The position numbers were made by a program, and so were the translations under genes. From contig DIBU01000016.1 of the NCBI GenBank assembly GCA_002416125.1, positions 33,186-97,185 of the forward strand: a stretch of 64,000 nt of DNA, read 5' to 3'. Positions 17,906 to 25,474 of this stretch are shown here, piece by piece. The notes beneath the pieces are model-generated. The model searched no databases and was not told where the DNA came from. It saw only the letters and a program-made list of their open reading frames with translations. The stretch is from Halieaceae bacterium UBA5044. GTDB taxonomy: Bacteria; Pseudomonadota; Gammaproteobacteria; Pseudomonadales; Halieaceae. Position 1 is the first letter of the stretch. Each line of letters starts with the position of its first letter.

Positions 17906-17935
17906 CTGCACCACTGTTTTTGTAAAAAGGTGCAG
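17906..17935. promoter_or_regulatory. Inverted repeat, candidate enhancer (UAS) between divergent genes
   Basis: CTGCACC (17906-17912) and GGTGCAG (17929-17935) form seven-base perfect arms around 16 bases. The inner part holds a second small palindrome, TTTTT-GT-AAAAA. The site is 60 bases from the minus-strand sigma-54 candidate and about 109 bases from the plus-strand one. That is the normal range for binding sites of NtrC-family activators with Fis-type helix-turn-helix domains. The rest of the 336-base gap (17795-18130) contains no convincing open frame. Confidence 0.5.
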
Positions 17936-18043
17936 GACCCCCGGTCATTTTTGCAAGTACAGGGCGTCACCTGAGACGCAGCGCATCAACTCACTCCTCG
18001 CCAGACCCAAGGTATACAGGGCTTTCAAGCGATCTGAGCGGCT

Positions 18044-18060
18044 TTGGCACGGTTCTCGCA
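18044..18060 (+). promoter_or_regulatory. Sigma-54 promoter of the DUF1328 gene
   Basis: TTGGCACG (18044-18051), then four bases and a further T, then TCGCA (18056-18060). The -24 box is a perfect match to the sigma-54 consensus, the -12 box has one mismatch to TTGCA, and the GG and GC pairs are exactly ten bases apart. Transcription would start near 18071, giving a leader of about 60 bases before the ATG at 18131. The sigma-54 activator gene is 0.5 kb upstream. Confidence 0.65.
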
Positions 18061-18130
18061 ACAACCCTCTTACAGCCGCTCAGCGTGTCTGCACAACTGG
18101 GCACCTGAAGGCGCAACGAGGAGAATTATC

Positions 18131-18298
18131 ATGCTGTACTGGGCACTTATCTTTCTTGTGGTTGGTCTCGTCGCTGGCTTGCTTGGCGCCTCTGGCATTG
18201 CCGCCATCGCGAGCCAGATTGCATGGATACTGTTCGTCATCGGTATCGTGCTGCTGGTCATCCACCTGGTGACTGGTCGCAAGCCGCCGGCGCCATAA
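18131..18298 (+). CDS. DUF1328 family small membrane protein
   Basis: This 55 aa protein is almost entirely hydrophobic, with two predicted membrane helices (about residues 2-22 and 28-48) and a short basic tail. It matches the YtjA/DUF1328 family in length and in the GLLGASGIAAIAS-type turn between helices. Members are abundant inner-membrane peptides often induced by stress or in stationary phase; no molecular function is established. The ATG at 18131 has AGGAG at ideal spacing. It is predicted to be transcribed from the sigma-54 promoter candidate at 18044. A stem-loop follows it, so the next gene may be expressed by read-through at a lower level. Confidence 0.85.
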   Translation: MLYWALIFLVVGLVAGLLGASGIAAIASQIAWILFVIGIVLLVIHLVTGRKPPAP

Positions 18299-18308
18299 CA
18301 GCTGCCAA

Positions 18309-18334
18309 TCGGGGTCGCAAGGCCCCGACTTTTC
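18309..18334 (+). terminator. Stem-loop terminator after the DUF1328 gene
   Basis: TCGGGGTC (18309-18316) pairs with GGCCCCGA (18321-18328), with one G-T pair, closing a GCAA tetraloop. It is followed by CTTTTC. The T-tract is short, so termination is probably partial, allowing some transcription of the coiled-coil gene 45 bases further on. Confidence 0.55.
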
Positions 18335-18378
18335 ATCGAACGCCGAGAAAACCCACGACCCACATTGGAGGTTCCACC

Positions 18379-18645
18379 ATGTCACTACTCGACTCAGCTA
18401 CCGAAATGATTGAGAAACGAATGGAGCAACTGAATCACAAGATCGAAGCAGAGCAGGCCGAGGCGGAACGTAAAATGGCCGAAGCCGAAAGCGAAAAAGC
18501 GCGGGCGGACATGCAAACCGAGCTCAAGGAGCGCACCCGAAAGCTGCAGGAGCAGATCGATGACGCGGGACAGAAACTCGCCGATGCGAAATCTGCCAGC
18601 GAATCGCGCTTGCAGGAGATCGTGGACAGTTTTAGGGGGAAGTAA
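18379..18645 (+). CDS. Small coiled-coil protein of unknown function
   Basis: This 88 aa, highly charged protein is predicted to be one long helix. Heptad-like Glu/Lys/Ala/Leu patterning runs from about residue 10 to 80 (for example EQAEAERKMAEAESEKARAD). There are no Cys residues, no signal peptide and no membrane segment. The ATG at 18379 follows GGAGG. I do not recognise a characterised family. The position behind a stress-type membrane peptide and a sigma-54 promoter suggests a small stress protein, perhaps a membrane-associated scaffold of the PspA style in miniature. That is inference only. Confidence 0.65.
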   Translation: MSLLDSATEMIEKRMEQLNHKIEAEQAEAERKMAEAESEKARADMQTELKERTRKLQEQIDDAGQKLADAKSASESRLQEIVDSFRGK

Positions 18646-18648
18646 GGG

Positions 18649-18725
<77 letters not shown>

Positions 18726-18740
18726 GTCGTGAGGGCCGCG

Positions 18741-18769
18741 ATTATAAAGCTGCCGCGAGGATTCCTCAA
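18741..18769 (-). promoter_or_regulatory. Promoter of tRNA-Val
   Basis: On the minus strand TTGAGG (18769-18764), a 17-base spacer and a perfect TATAAT (18746-18741) lie about 15 bases before the tRNA 5' end. The bases after the -10 are GC-rich (CGCGGCCC), the discriminator type seen at stringently controlled tRNA and rRNA promoters. Confidence 0.7.
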
Positions 18770-18908
18770 CCAGTTTCGCGGGCAAGGTTTTTGCCGCGAC
18801 CGGGGCTTTCACTCCGCCAAGGGTGAACCGGGAAACGCGACTGTGGCGCCGCAAAACCGAATGCGTATACACTCCACTGTCCAGTCATTCGAATAACAGG
18901 ACATTGGT

Positions 18909-19364
18909 ATGTTTGATAACGAGCACCCGGCGCGGCGAGCAGCCCTGCTCTCGCGCGAGTACGTTCACAGCAAGAACAAGGCCGGATGGCTGGGCCTCTA
19001 CGCTGAGGACGCGATCATCGAGGACCCTATTGGGGTCTCGCACATTGACCCGGCCGGCAAGGGGCACCGTGGGCCCGCGGCACGAGAAGCCTTCTGGGAC
19101 AACTTCATAGCGCCGGTGGACATCCGCATCGAGATTCTTGAATCCTTTGCCGCGGGCAACGAGGTTGCCAACCTGGTCACGCTGACCATCACTATCGACG
19201 GCGGCGAAGGCAAAACCTTGCAGCAGAAGGTGCACGGTGTGTTCACCTATCACGTCGATGACGCCGGCAAGCTGCTGTCGCTGCGTGGTTACTGGGAGAC
19301 CGATGACCCGCGCAATGCCCTGATGCAGGTCGCTGCGGATGGCACGTTGACCCCGCTTGCCTGA
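18909..19364 (+). CDS. SnoaL-like / NTF2-fold protein
   Basis: This 151 aa protein has the cone-shaped NTF2-like fold of ketosteroid isomerase and SnoaL relatives. The pattern is an N-terminal helix, then GWLGLYAEDAIIEDPIG, then beta strands with the FWDNFIAPVDIRIEI segment and a C-terminal LLSLRGYWE strand. The Asp/Glu-rich pocket and the GLYAEDA/DPIG motif are like those of lipid- or steroid-related members. No operon partner overlaps it; the HAD-PlsC gene starts 77 bases further on. Catalytic function cannot be claimed from sequence. A structural or isomerase role on a hydrophobic ligand is the family-level expectation. Confidence 0.75.
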   Translation: MFDNEHPARRAALLSREYVHSKNKAGWLGLYAEDAIIEDPIGVSHIDPAGKGHRGPAAREAFWDNFIAPVDIRIEILESFAAGNEVANLVTLTITIDGGEGKTLQQKVHGVFTYHVDDAGKLLSLRGYWETDDPRNALMQVAADGTLTPLA

Positions 19365-19441
19365 ACGCTTCCCTCTCACAAGCGGGATGATATGCTTGAA
19401 GGCATAACAGGCGACTACACACTGGCGCGGCGGGGATCGGC

Positions 19442-21154
19442 ATGGCAAGTGTTCAACAACTTCTCAGGGATATAGCGGCCGCGCCGGATGGTCCAGCCAT
19501 TGCCGCCATATTCGATTTCGACGGCACGATTATCTCCGGCTACTCCGCAACCTCGTTCATCCGCGAACAGTTGCGGCGCGGCGACCTGCAAACCCGGGAG
19601 CTGCTGGAACTGGCCCAGGCCATGACCAGCTTCGGGCTGGGCAACCTCGGCTTTTCCGCCATGATGACCGTGACAACCCAGTTCCTGCGCGGCATCACCG
19701 AAGCCAGCTACGAAGATCTCGGGGAAACGCTGTACAACGACCAGCTCGCGCGTCGCATCTACCCGGAATCGCGCGCCCTGATCAATGCCCACCTGGCCAA
19801 GGGGCACACCGTCGCCGTGATTTCCTCGGCCACGCCATACCAGGTTGTGCCGGCCGCGCGCGACCTGGGCATTGAGCACGTCATGTGCACCGAACTGGAA
19901 GTCGAGGACGGGCTGTTCACCGGGCAGGTAATCCGGCCCACCTGCTTCGGCCAGGGCAAGGTAGATGCGGCAGAACGCCTCGCAGGCGAGCAGGGCGCCG
20001 ACCTCGACCAGAGTTTCTTTTACAGTGACAGCCACGACGACCTCCTGCTGCTGGAACGTGTGGGCCTGCCGAGGGTCCTGAACCCGAACACGCGTCTGCT
20101 GGGCATCGCCCGGGACCGGCACTGGCCCGTCGCGCGCTTCTCCAGCCGCGGCCGCCCCTCGCTGTCGCTCTACCTGCGTTCAGCGGCGGCAACCGTGAGC
20201 CTGGTGCCGACCTTTCTCGCCGGCCTGCCGGTCTATGCACTGACCCGATCGAAACGCCAGTCGCTGAATTTCTCCCTGTCACTGTTCGCGGACACCGCGA
20301 GCGCACTGATTGGATTGGACCTCAACGTCAAAGGCAAGCAGCACCTGTGGTCGCACCGACCGGCGGTGTTCATCTTCAACCACCAGAGCAAGGCGGATGT
20401 GGTGGTGATCGCCAGCCTGCTGCGGGCCGACATGGCGGGGGTGGGTAAAAAGGAAATTCGCGATATGCCGGTGATCGGCCGGGTACTGGAAACCGCCGGT
20501 GTGGTGATGATTGATCGCGCCAACTCGGCGAGCGCCATCGAAGCGATGACACCGCTGGTTGAGGCGATGCGGGACGAAGGTAAATCGGTGGTGCTGGCAC
20601 CGGAGGGCACGCGCAGCGTGTCACCGCGTCTCGGCCCTTTCAAAAAAGGTGCTTTCCACCTCGCCATGCAGGCCGGAGTCCCCATCATCCCCATCGTCAT
20701 ACGCAATGCCGGAGATGTCGCCCCGAAAGGCGAGTTCGTGTTCCGACCCGCCACGGTGGACGTTGAAGTGCTGGAGCCCATCGATACGTCCAATTGGCAG
20801 GTGAGTGATCTCAACGAGCACATCCGCGAGGTGCGCAACCGTATGCTGGCCGTCCTGGGACAGCCACTGGAGCCTGCCGAAAAAGCCGCCAGCGTCACTG
20901 CAAAGCGTCCAAACCCCGCAAAAACCAAAGCCAAAACCAAATCCAAAGCCAAGGCCAAAGCCGGCACAAAGACCCCCACAAAGAAGAAAGTCGCCACAGC
21001 AAAGAAAACCGCAGCGCGGAAAAAGACGGCGTCCACAGGGACGAAGGTGGCCGCCAAAGCGACGCCAAAGGCGGCAGCTGTACGCAAGCGCCCGCCTGAA
21101 CCGAGGCCCAAGGCAAGGCCCAAGAGCCGGGCCGATACGGTGCGCGATCTGTGA
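19442..21154 (+). CDS. HAD phosphatase / PlsC acyltransferase fusion with Lys-Ala-rich tail
   Basis: This 570 aa protein has three parts. Residues 1 to about 220 are a HAD-IB phosphatase (IFDFDGTI nucleophile motif, later SDSHDDLLLL). Residues about 270-470 are a 1-acylglycerol-3-phosphate acyltransferase with the catalytic HX4D box NHQSKADV and the substrate motif APEGTRS. From about residue 479 the chain becomes extremely rich in Lys, Ala and Thr with scattered Pro, like histone H1 or AlgP tails. The HAD-PlsC pairing is known in Proteobacteria and actinobacteria; the basic tail is unusual. The stop overlaps the plsB GTG by four bases. The acyltransferase should make phosphatidic acid from the PlsB product; the phosphatase substrate is uncertain. 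Confidence 0.88.
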   Translation: MASVQQLLRDIAAAPDGPAIAAIFDFDGTIISGYSATSFIREQLRRGDLQTRELLELAQAMTSFGLGNLGFSAMMTVTTQFLRGITEASYEDLGETLYNDQLARRIYPESRALINAHLAKGHTVAVISSATPYQVVPAARDLGIEHVMCTELEVEDGLFTGQVIRPTCFGQGKVDAAERLAGEQGADLDQSFFYSDSHDDLLLLERVGLPRVLNPNTRLLGIARDRHWPVARFSSRGRPSLSLYLRSAAATVSLVPTFLAGLPVYALTRSKRQSLNFSLSLFADTASALIGLDLNVKGKQHLWSHRPAVFIFNHQSKADVVVIASLLRADMAGVGKKEIRDMPVIGRVLETAGVVMIDRANSASAIEAMTPLVEAMRDEGKSVVLAPEGTRSVSPRLGPFKKGAFHLAMQAGVPIIPIVIRNAGDVAPKGEFVFRPATVDVEVLEPIDTSNWQVSDLNEHIREVRNRMLAVLGQPLEPAEKAASVTAKRPNPAKTKAKTKSKAKAKAGTKTPTKKKVATAKKTAARKKTASTGTKVAAKATPKAAAVRKRPPEPRPKARPKSRADTVRDL

Positions 21155-23496
21155 CCCTGGAGGGCAAGTTCGACCAGTGCCCATGGCCTCCGGGCAGCGG
21201 ACCGGTACTCTTCCTGTTGGACACCAGCAACCGCTTTGAAGAAGCGTTGCTGCAGCGCTGGCTTGACCAGCATACCGAGACGGGCGCTGGCCGCGACTGC
21301 GAGGCACTCACTATCGACCTGGGGGACGACCGTCGGGGCATCGATACGCGCGAGCTGCGCGAACGCCTGTCGCTGCCGGACGAGGTCATCATTGCGCCCC
21401 TGCGGGTGGCCTGGACGCCACCGCTTGCCGCGATCAATTCGGGCCCCCAGCTACGGGACCTGATTCTGGGCGATCCGCGACGCCCAAGCCCCCGGCGCGC
21501 CCGACGCATCGCGGAAAAGGAGCCGGAGCGCATGCACCTGGTGTGCGGCGAGCCCGATTCGCTGGGCAACCTGCGACAGCGCTACAACACCAAGTATGCC
21601 CAGGAAAGCGCAGCCGACAGTGCGGCGTTCGGCACCTTTGTCGCACGGCAGGCCGCGGTGGTTCTGGATATCGCCGAGCGCCGCCTGCAGGGCGGCCGCT
21701 ACAAGGTACCGCGCTATGTAGCGGAAAGCCTGCGCGCCAACCGCAGCTACAACGAAGCCCTGGAAAAGCTGGCGCAGGAACAGGGTACGACCCGCGAGGC
21801 CCTGCTGAAACAGGCAGAGGCCTACATGGAGGAAATGATTTCCATCCCCAGCACCTTCTGGCTGGATGTCTGGGCGCGTTTCTGCAGCTTCTGCCTGCGG
21901 CTGGGCTATGAGCGGGAAATCGTCTGCGACCCGCAAGCCATTGAGGCCATGCGACAGACCGTGCGCGACCACCCCTCCCTGCTGCTCTGGACGCATAAAA
22001 CCTACCTCGACGGCATGGTGGTGCCCAAGGTTCTCTACGACAACGACTTCCCCATGCCGCACATGTTCGGCGGCGCCAATATCGCCTTCGCCGGGATGGG
22101 CTTTCTCATCCGTCGCTCGGGTGGCATCTTCATCAAGCGCAGCTTTGGCGACAACGCGCTGTACAAGCTCACGCTGCGTCATTACATCGGCTACCTGATG
22201 GAGAAGCGCTTTCCGATGAACTGGTCCTTCGAGGGCACGCGCTCCCGCCTGGGCAAGCTCATGCCACCGCGCTACGGGCTGCTCAAATATGCACTGGAAG
22301 CCTGCCACGCCACCGATGCGCGCGATATTCACATTATTCCCATCTCCATCAGCTACGACCTGATCCGCGATGTGGAGGAATACGCCACTGAACAAACCGG
22401 GCGCGGCAAGGGGGCCGAGTCGCTGCGCTGGTTTATCGGCTATGTGCGCAGCCTGGCGCGGCCCATGGGCAAGATCTATATGGACATCGGCACCCCGGTG
22501 GTTCTGCCGTCGGCGCCGGAACCGGATGACAGCCTCGCCCTGTCGAAAATCGCCTTTGAAGTGGCAGTCGAGGCCAATCGCGTCACCCCCATTACCTTCC
22601 CCTCGCTGGTGACCATGAGCCTGCTGGGTGCAGCACCCAAGGCGCTGACCGAAGCGGAGGTGGTGGAGGACCTGCGAGCGCTGCTGGACTGGGCGGAGGC
22701 GCGCTCCCTGCGCATATCCGCGGACTTCGACCGTGGCTACGCGGAGCAGATGGACGGTCTGCTCGGCATCATGATCAACGAGGGGATTGTCTCCCGCTAC
22801 GACGAGGGCCCCGAGGATGTCTACGCCATCGCGCTCGAGCAACACCCTGTCGCGAGCTACTACCGGAACACCGTTATTCACTTCTTCGTCAACAAGGCGA
22901 TTATTGAACTGGCGCTGGTAAAGTCCACAGAAGGCAAGGATGCAGACGCTCTCACAACATTCTGGGCCGAGGTGGACGAACTGCGGGACCTGTTCAAATT
23001 CGAGTTCTTCTACTCGCCTACGGCGGAATTCCACCAGGAGATCCGCGACGAGCTTGCCCGCTACCATCCCGACTGGGAATCACTGCCCGCGAGAACGCCC
23101 GGCGGCTTTACGCAGCTGCTGCTGGGCATGACACCGGTGGTGGCCCACGTCACGCTGCTGACCTATGTCGAGGCCTACTCTGTGGTCTCCGACCTGGCGG
23201 CGCGTATGGGCGACGCGCCACTGGACAGCCAGCAGTGTGTCACCGATGCCCTCACTCTGGGTCAGCAACTCTACCTGCAGCGACGCATCAGCAGTGCGTC
23301 GTCAATCGGCAAGCTGCTGTTCCGCAACGGCTACCAGATGCTTGAGCACCGTAAACTGACCGGCGGCGACGACCCCGAGCTGGGACCGCGCAGGCAGGCA
23401 CTGGCGAGGCAGCTGCGTGCCTTGAAGCGGCGCCTGGAAGTTATCCGCGCGCTGGGCCTGACCGGACGCGACCGAAGCAAGGAATCCCTGCAATGA
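21151..23496 (+). CDS. plsB: Glycerol-3-phosphate 1-O-acyltransferase PlsB
   Basis: PlsB performs the first committed step of phospholipid synthesis, acylating sn-glycerol 3-phosphate at position 1 on the inner membrane. The protein is 781 aa (E. coli 807). The catalytic HX4D box is HKTYLD, followed by GGANIAFAGMGFLIRRSGGI and SFEGTRSRLGKL, all in the expected order, with the long C-terminal domain characteristic of PlsB and not PlsY. The GTG start overlaps the upstream acyltransferase stop as GTGA, and the stop overlaps gpsA as ATGA. The order of genes follows the pathway, so coordinated supply of glycerol 3-phosphate, lysophosphatidate and phosphatidate is likely. Confidence 0.95.
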   Translation: MTLEGKFDQCPWPPGSGPVLFLLDTSNRFEEALLQRWLDQHTETGAGRDCEALTIDLGDDRRGIDTRELRERLSLPDEVIIAPLRVAWTPPLAAINSGPQLRDLILGDPRRPSPRRARRIAEKEPERMHLVCGEPDSLGNLRQRYNTKYAQESAADSAAFGTFVARQAAVVLDIAERRLQGGRYKVPRYVAESLRANRSYNEALEKLAQEQGTTREALLKQAEAYMEEMISIPSTFWLDVWARFCSFCLRLGYEREIVCDPQAIEAMRQTVRDHPSLLLWTHKTYLDGMVVPKVLYDNDFPMPHMFGGANIAFAGMGFLIRRSGGIFIKRSFGDNALYKLTLRHYIGYLMEKRFPMNWSFEGTRSRLGKLMPPRYGLLKYALEACHATDARDIHIIPISISYDLIRDVEEYATEQTGRGKGAESLRWFIGYVRSLARPMGKIYMDIGTPVVLPSAPEPDDSLALSKIAFEVAVEANRVTPITFPSLVTMSLLGAAPKALTEAEVVEDLRALLDWAEARSLRISADFDRGYAEQMDGLLGIMINEGIVSRYDEGPEDVYAIALEQHPVASYYRNTVIHFFVNKAIIELALVKSTEGKDADALTTFWAEVDELRDLFKFEFFYSPTAEFHQEIRDELARYHPDWESLPARTPGGFTQLLLGMTPVVAHVTLLTYVEAYSVVSDLAARMGDAPLDSQQCVTDALTLGQQLYLQRRISSASSIGKLLFRNGYQMLEHRKLTGGDDPELGPRRQALARQLRALKRRLEVIRALGLTGRDRSKESLQ

Positions 23497-24497
23497 ACAA
23501 CCTGAAAGTCGGCCTGCTGGGCGGCGGCTCCTGGGGCACCACCGTGGCGGCGCTGGTGGCGCGCAATGCGCCCGCCATACTCTGGGCGCGCAACCCGGAA
23601 ACGGTCAGGGAAATCAACGAGGAGCACAGCAACGCCACCTACCTGCCCGGTGCCAGGCTGCCCGAGAAACTGCAGGCGACCGCGGATATCGGCGAGGCGG
23701 TCGCCGGTGCAGACGTGATCGTGATGGGTATTCCCTCGCAGAATTTTCGCAGCGTGCTGCAGGAGGTACGCAGGCATATCCGGCCCTGGGTACCCGTAAT
23801 CAGCCTGACCAAGGGCCTGGAACTGGACACCCGCATGCGCATGACCGAGATCATCGCGGAAGTGCTGCCCGGCCACCCCGTGGGTGTGCTTACCGGGCCC
23901 AACCTGGCGCGGGAAATCATGGCCGGGCAGGCCGCGGCCAGCGTCATTGCCATGGAAGATGCCATTATCGTGCGCGAGCTGCAGTGCCTGTTTTCCAGCG
24001 GCCTGTTCCGTGTCTACACCAACACGGATGTGGTGGGCTGCGAATTGGGCGGCGTGCTGAAGAACATCATCGCCATCGCCGTCGGCATGGGCGACGGCCT
24101 GGGCGCCGGGGACAACACCCGCGCCGCGCTGATTACCCGCGGTCTCGCCGAGATCACGCGCCTGGGCTGTGCCATGGGCGGCAAGGCGGAGACGTTTTCC
24201 GGCCTTGCGGGCATGGGCGACATGATTGCCACCTGCACCAGCGCGCAGAGCCGCAACCGCCACGTCGGCATGGAGCTGGGCCGCGGCAAGACGCTGGAAA
24301 CCATCGCGGCGGACATGTTCATGGTCGCTGAGGGCGCGAAGAGCGCCCCCGCGGTGATGGCGCTGGCGCAGCAGTATGGCGTCGAAATGCCCATCGCCAG
24401 TGACGTGTACAAGGTGCTCAGCGGCGAGACATCGGCGCAGCGTATCTTCCGCGGCCTGCTGCGGGTGACCGCAGGTGCAGAATCCGAGCCGGGCTGA
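23493..24497 (+). CDS. gpsA: NAD(P)-dependent glycerol-3-phosphate dehydrogenase GpsA
   Basis: GpsA reduces dihydroxyacetone phosphate to sn-glycerol 3-phosphate, the backbone used by PlsB. The protein is 334 aa, the normal length. The N-terminal dinucleotide motif is VGLLGGGSWGTTVAALVARN. Later segments are GPNLAREIMAGQ with the active-site region and the catalytic Lys in GGVLKNIIAIAVGMGDGL, and the C-terminal SGLAGMGDMIATCTS. The ATG overlaps the plsB stop by four bases. It is the biosynthetic counterpart of the FAD-linked glycerol-3-phosphate dehydrogenase at 50420-52027. Confidence 0.95.
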   Translation: MNNLKVGLLGGGSWGTTVAALVARNAPAILWARNPETVREINEEHSNATYLPGARLPEKLQATADIGEAVAGADVIVMGIPSQNFRSVLQEVRRHIRPWVPVISLTKGLELDTRMRMTEIIAEVLPGHPVGVLTGPNLAREIMAGQAAASVIAMEDAIIVRELQCLFSSGLFRVYTNTDVVGCELGGVLKNIIAIAVGMGDGLGAGDNTRAALITRGLAEITRLGCAMGGKAETFSGLAGMGDMIATCTSAQSRNRHVGMELGRGKTLETIAADMFMVAEGAKSAPAVMALAQQYGVEMPIASDVYKVLSGETSAQRIFRGLLRVTAGAESEPG

Positions 24498-24576
24498 AGG
24501 GCTTTTCACGACCGCCCCTTTTTCCGGGCCCGGCTCTGGTGCAGAATGGCGCCAACGCAACATGACGGAAGCCCCC

Positions 24577-25410
24577 ATGAAGAACCTGCCACTGGCCCTT
24601 GTCCTGCTCGCGCTCAGCGCACTAACCACCCAGGCGGCACATGCCGGCAAGTTCACGCATCTCAGCGGCAACCCCGACCTGCGCTCTGCCTCTGCGCTGG
24701 TTCTCGACGCGTCCGGCGAGGTCATCTACGGCAAGGACACCGACACCGTGCGGCCCATCGCCTCCATCACCAAGCTGATGACCGCCATGGTGACGCTGGA
24801 TGCACAGCTGGATCTCGACCAGGCCATTACCATCACCAAGGACGATCGCGATGTGGTGCGCCAGACCGGCTCACGCCTTGACTACGGCGCAACCCTGAGC
24901 CGCAGGGACATGCTGTTGCTGGCGCTGATGTCATCGGAAAACCGGGCTGCCAGTGCCCTCGGCAGAACCTACCCCGGCGGCCTGGATGCCTTTGTGCAGG
25001 CGATGAACGACAAGGCGCAGCAGCTGGGCATGCGCAATAGCCGCTTCGCCGACCCCGCCGGGCTGCACGGCGAGAACCTGTCCACTGCGCGCGACCTGGC
25101 CATCATGGTGCGCGCTGCTGGCGAATACCCCCTGATCGCCGAGGCCAGCACCACACCCGGTATGGCCGTCTACCCCTTTGCCCGGCGCGGCCCCCTGAAT
25201 TACAACAACACCAATCGCCTGCTGAAGAACCAGAACTGGCAGATCGGGCTCAGCAAGACGGGCTACCTCAACGAGGCCGGCCGCTGTCTTGTCATGCAGG
25301 CGACCATTGAGGGGGAGCCGGTGTCCATCGTGCTGTTGAACTCCTTTGGCAAGCTCACCCCCTTCGGCGATTCCAACCGGCTGCGCCGCTGGCTGCTCGC
25401 CGGTCGCTAG
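24577..25410 (+). CDS. pbpG: D-alanyl-D-alanine endopeptidase PbpG-like (S11 family)
   Basis: This 277 aa periplasmic low-molecular-weight penicillin-binding protein is predicted to cut D-Ala-meso-DAP cross-links in peptidoglycan. A signal peptide ends near AAHAG. The three active-site motifs are present: SITK (SxxK, nucleophile Ser), SEN (SxN) and KTG within LSKTGYLNEAGRC. The size and the short C-terminus fit PBP7/8 and not PBP5-type carboxypeptidases, which carry a C-terminal amphipathic anchor. The ATG at 24577 was chosen because GGAAG lies seven bases upstream and it places the signal peptide at the N-terminus. It follows gpsA by 79 bases and may be in the same transcript. Confidence 0.88.
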   Translation: MKNLPLALVLLALSALTTQAAHAGKFTHLSGNPDLRSASALVLDASGEVIYGKDTDTVRPIASITKLMTAMVTLDAQLDLDQAITITKDDRDVVRQTGSRLDYGATLSRRDMLLLALMSSENRAASALGRTYPGGLDAFVQAMNDKAQQLGMRNSRFADPAGLHGENLSTARDLAIMVRAAGEYPLIAEASTTPGMAVYPFARRGPLNYNNTNRLLKNQNWQIGLSKTGYLNEAGRCLVMQATIEGEPVSIVLLNSFGKLTPFGDSNRLRRWLLAGR

Positions 25411-25474
25411 AACTTGACCCGGCAAGTCCGGGCTTGAAATACTGACGCGACGTTTGCCGCCCGCGAGGTTTGCC

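Noticed and set aside
17622..18272. 216-codon open frame crossing the intergenic region before DUF1328
   Set aside because: It runs through the proposed sigma-54 promoter and repeat, starts inside the PRC-barrel gene antisense, and ends within DUF1328 in another frame. No domain is seen.
20924..21100. Possible tandem repeat or CRISPR-like array in the AAAGCC-rich DNA
   Set aside because: The repeat units are short, imperfect and in frame; they encode the Lys/Ala tail of the PlsC fusion, and there are no spacers.
21451..23067. 538-codon open frame on the minus strand
   Set aside because: It lies wholly inside plsB on the opposite strand and has no family motifs.
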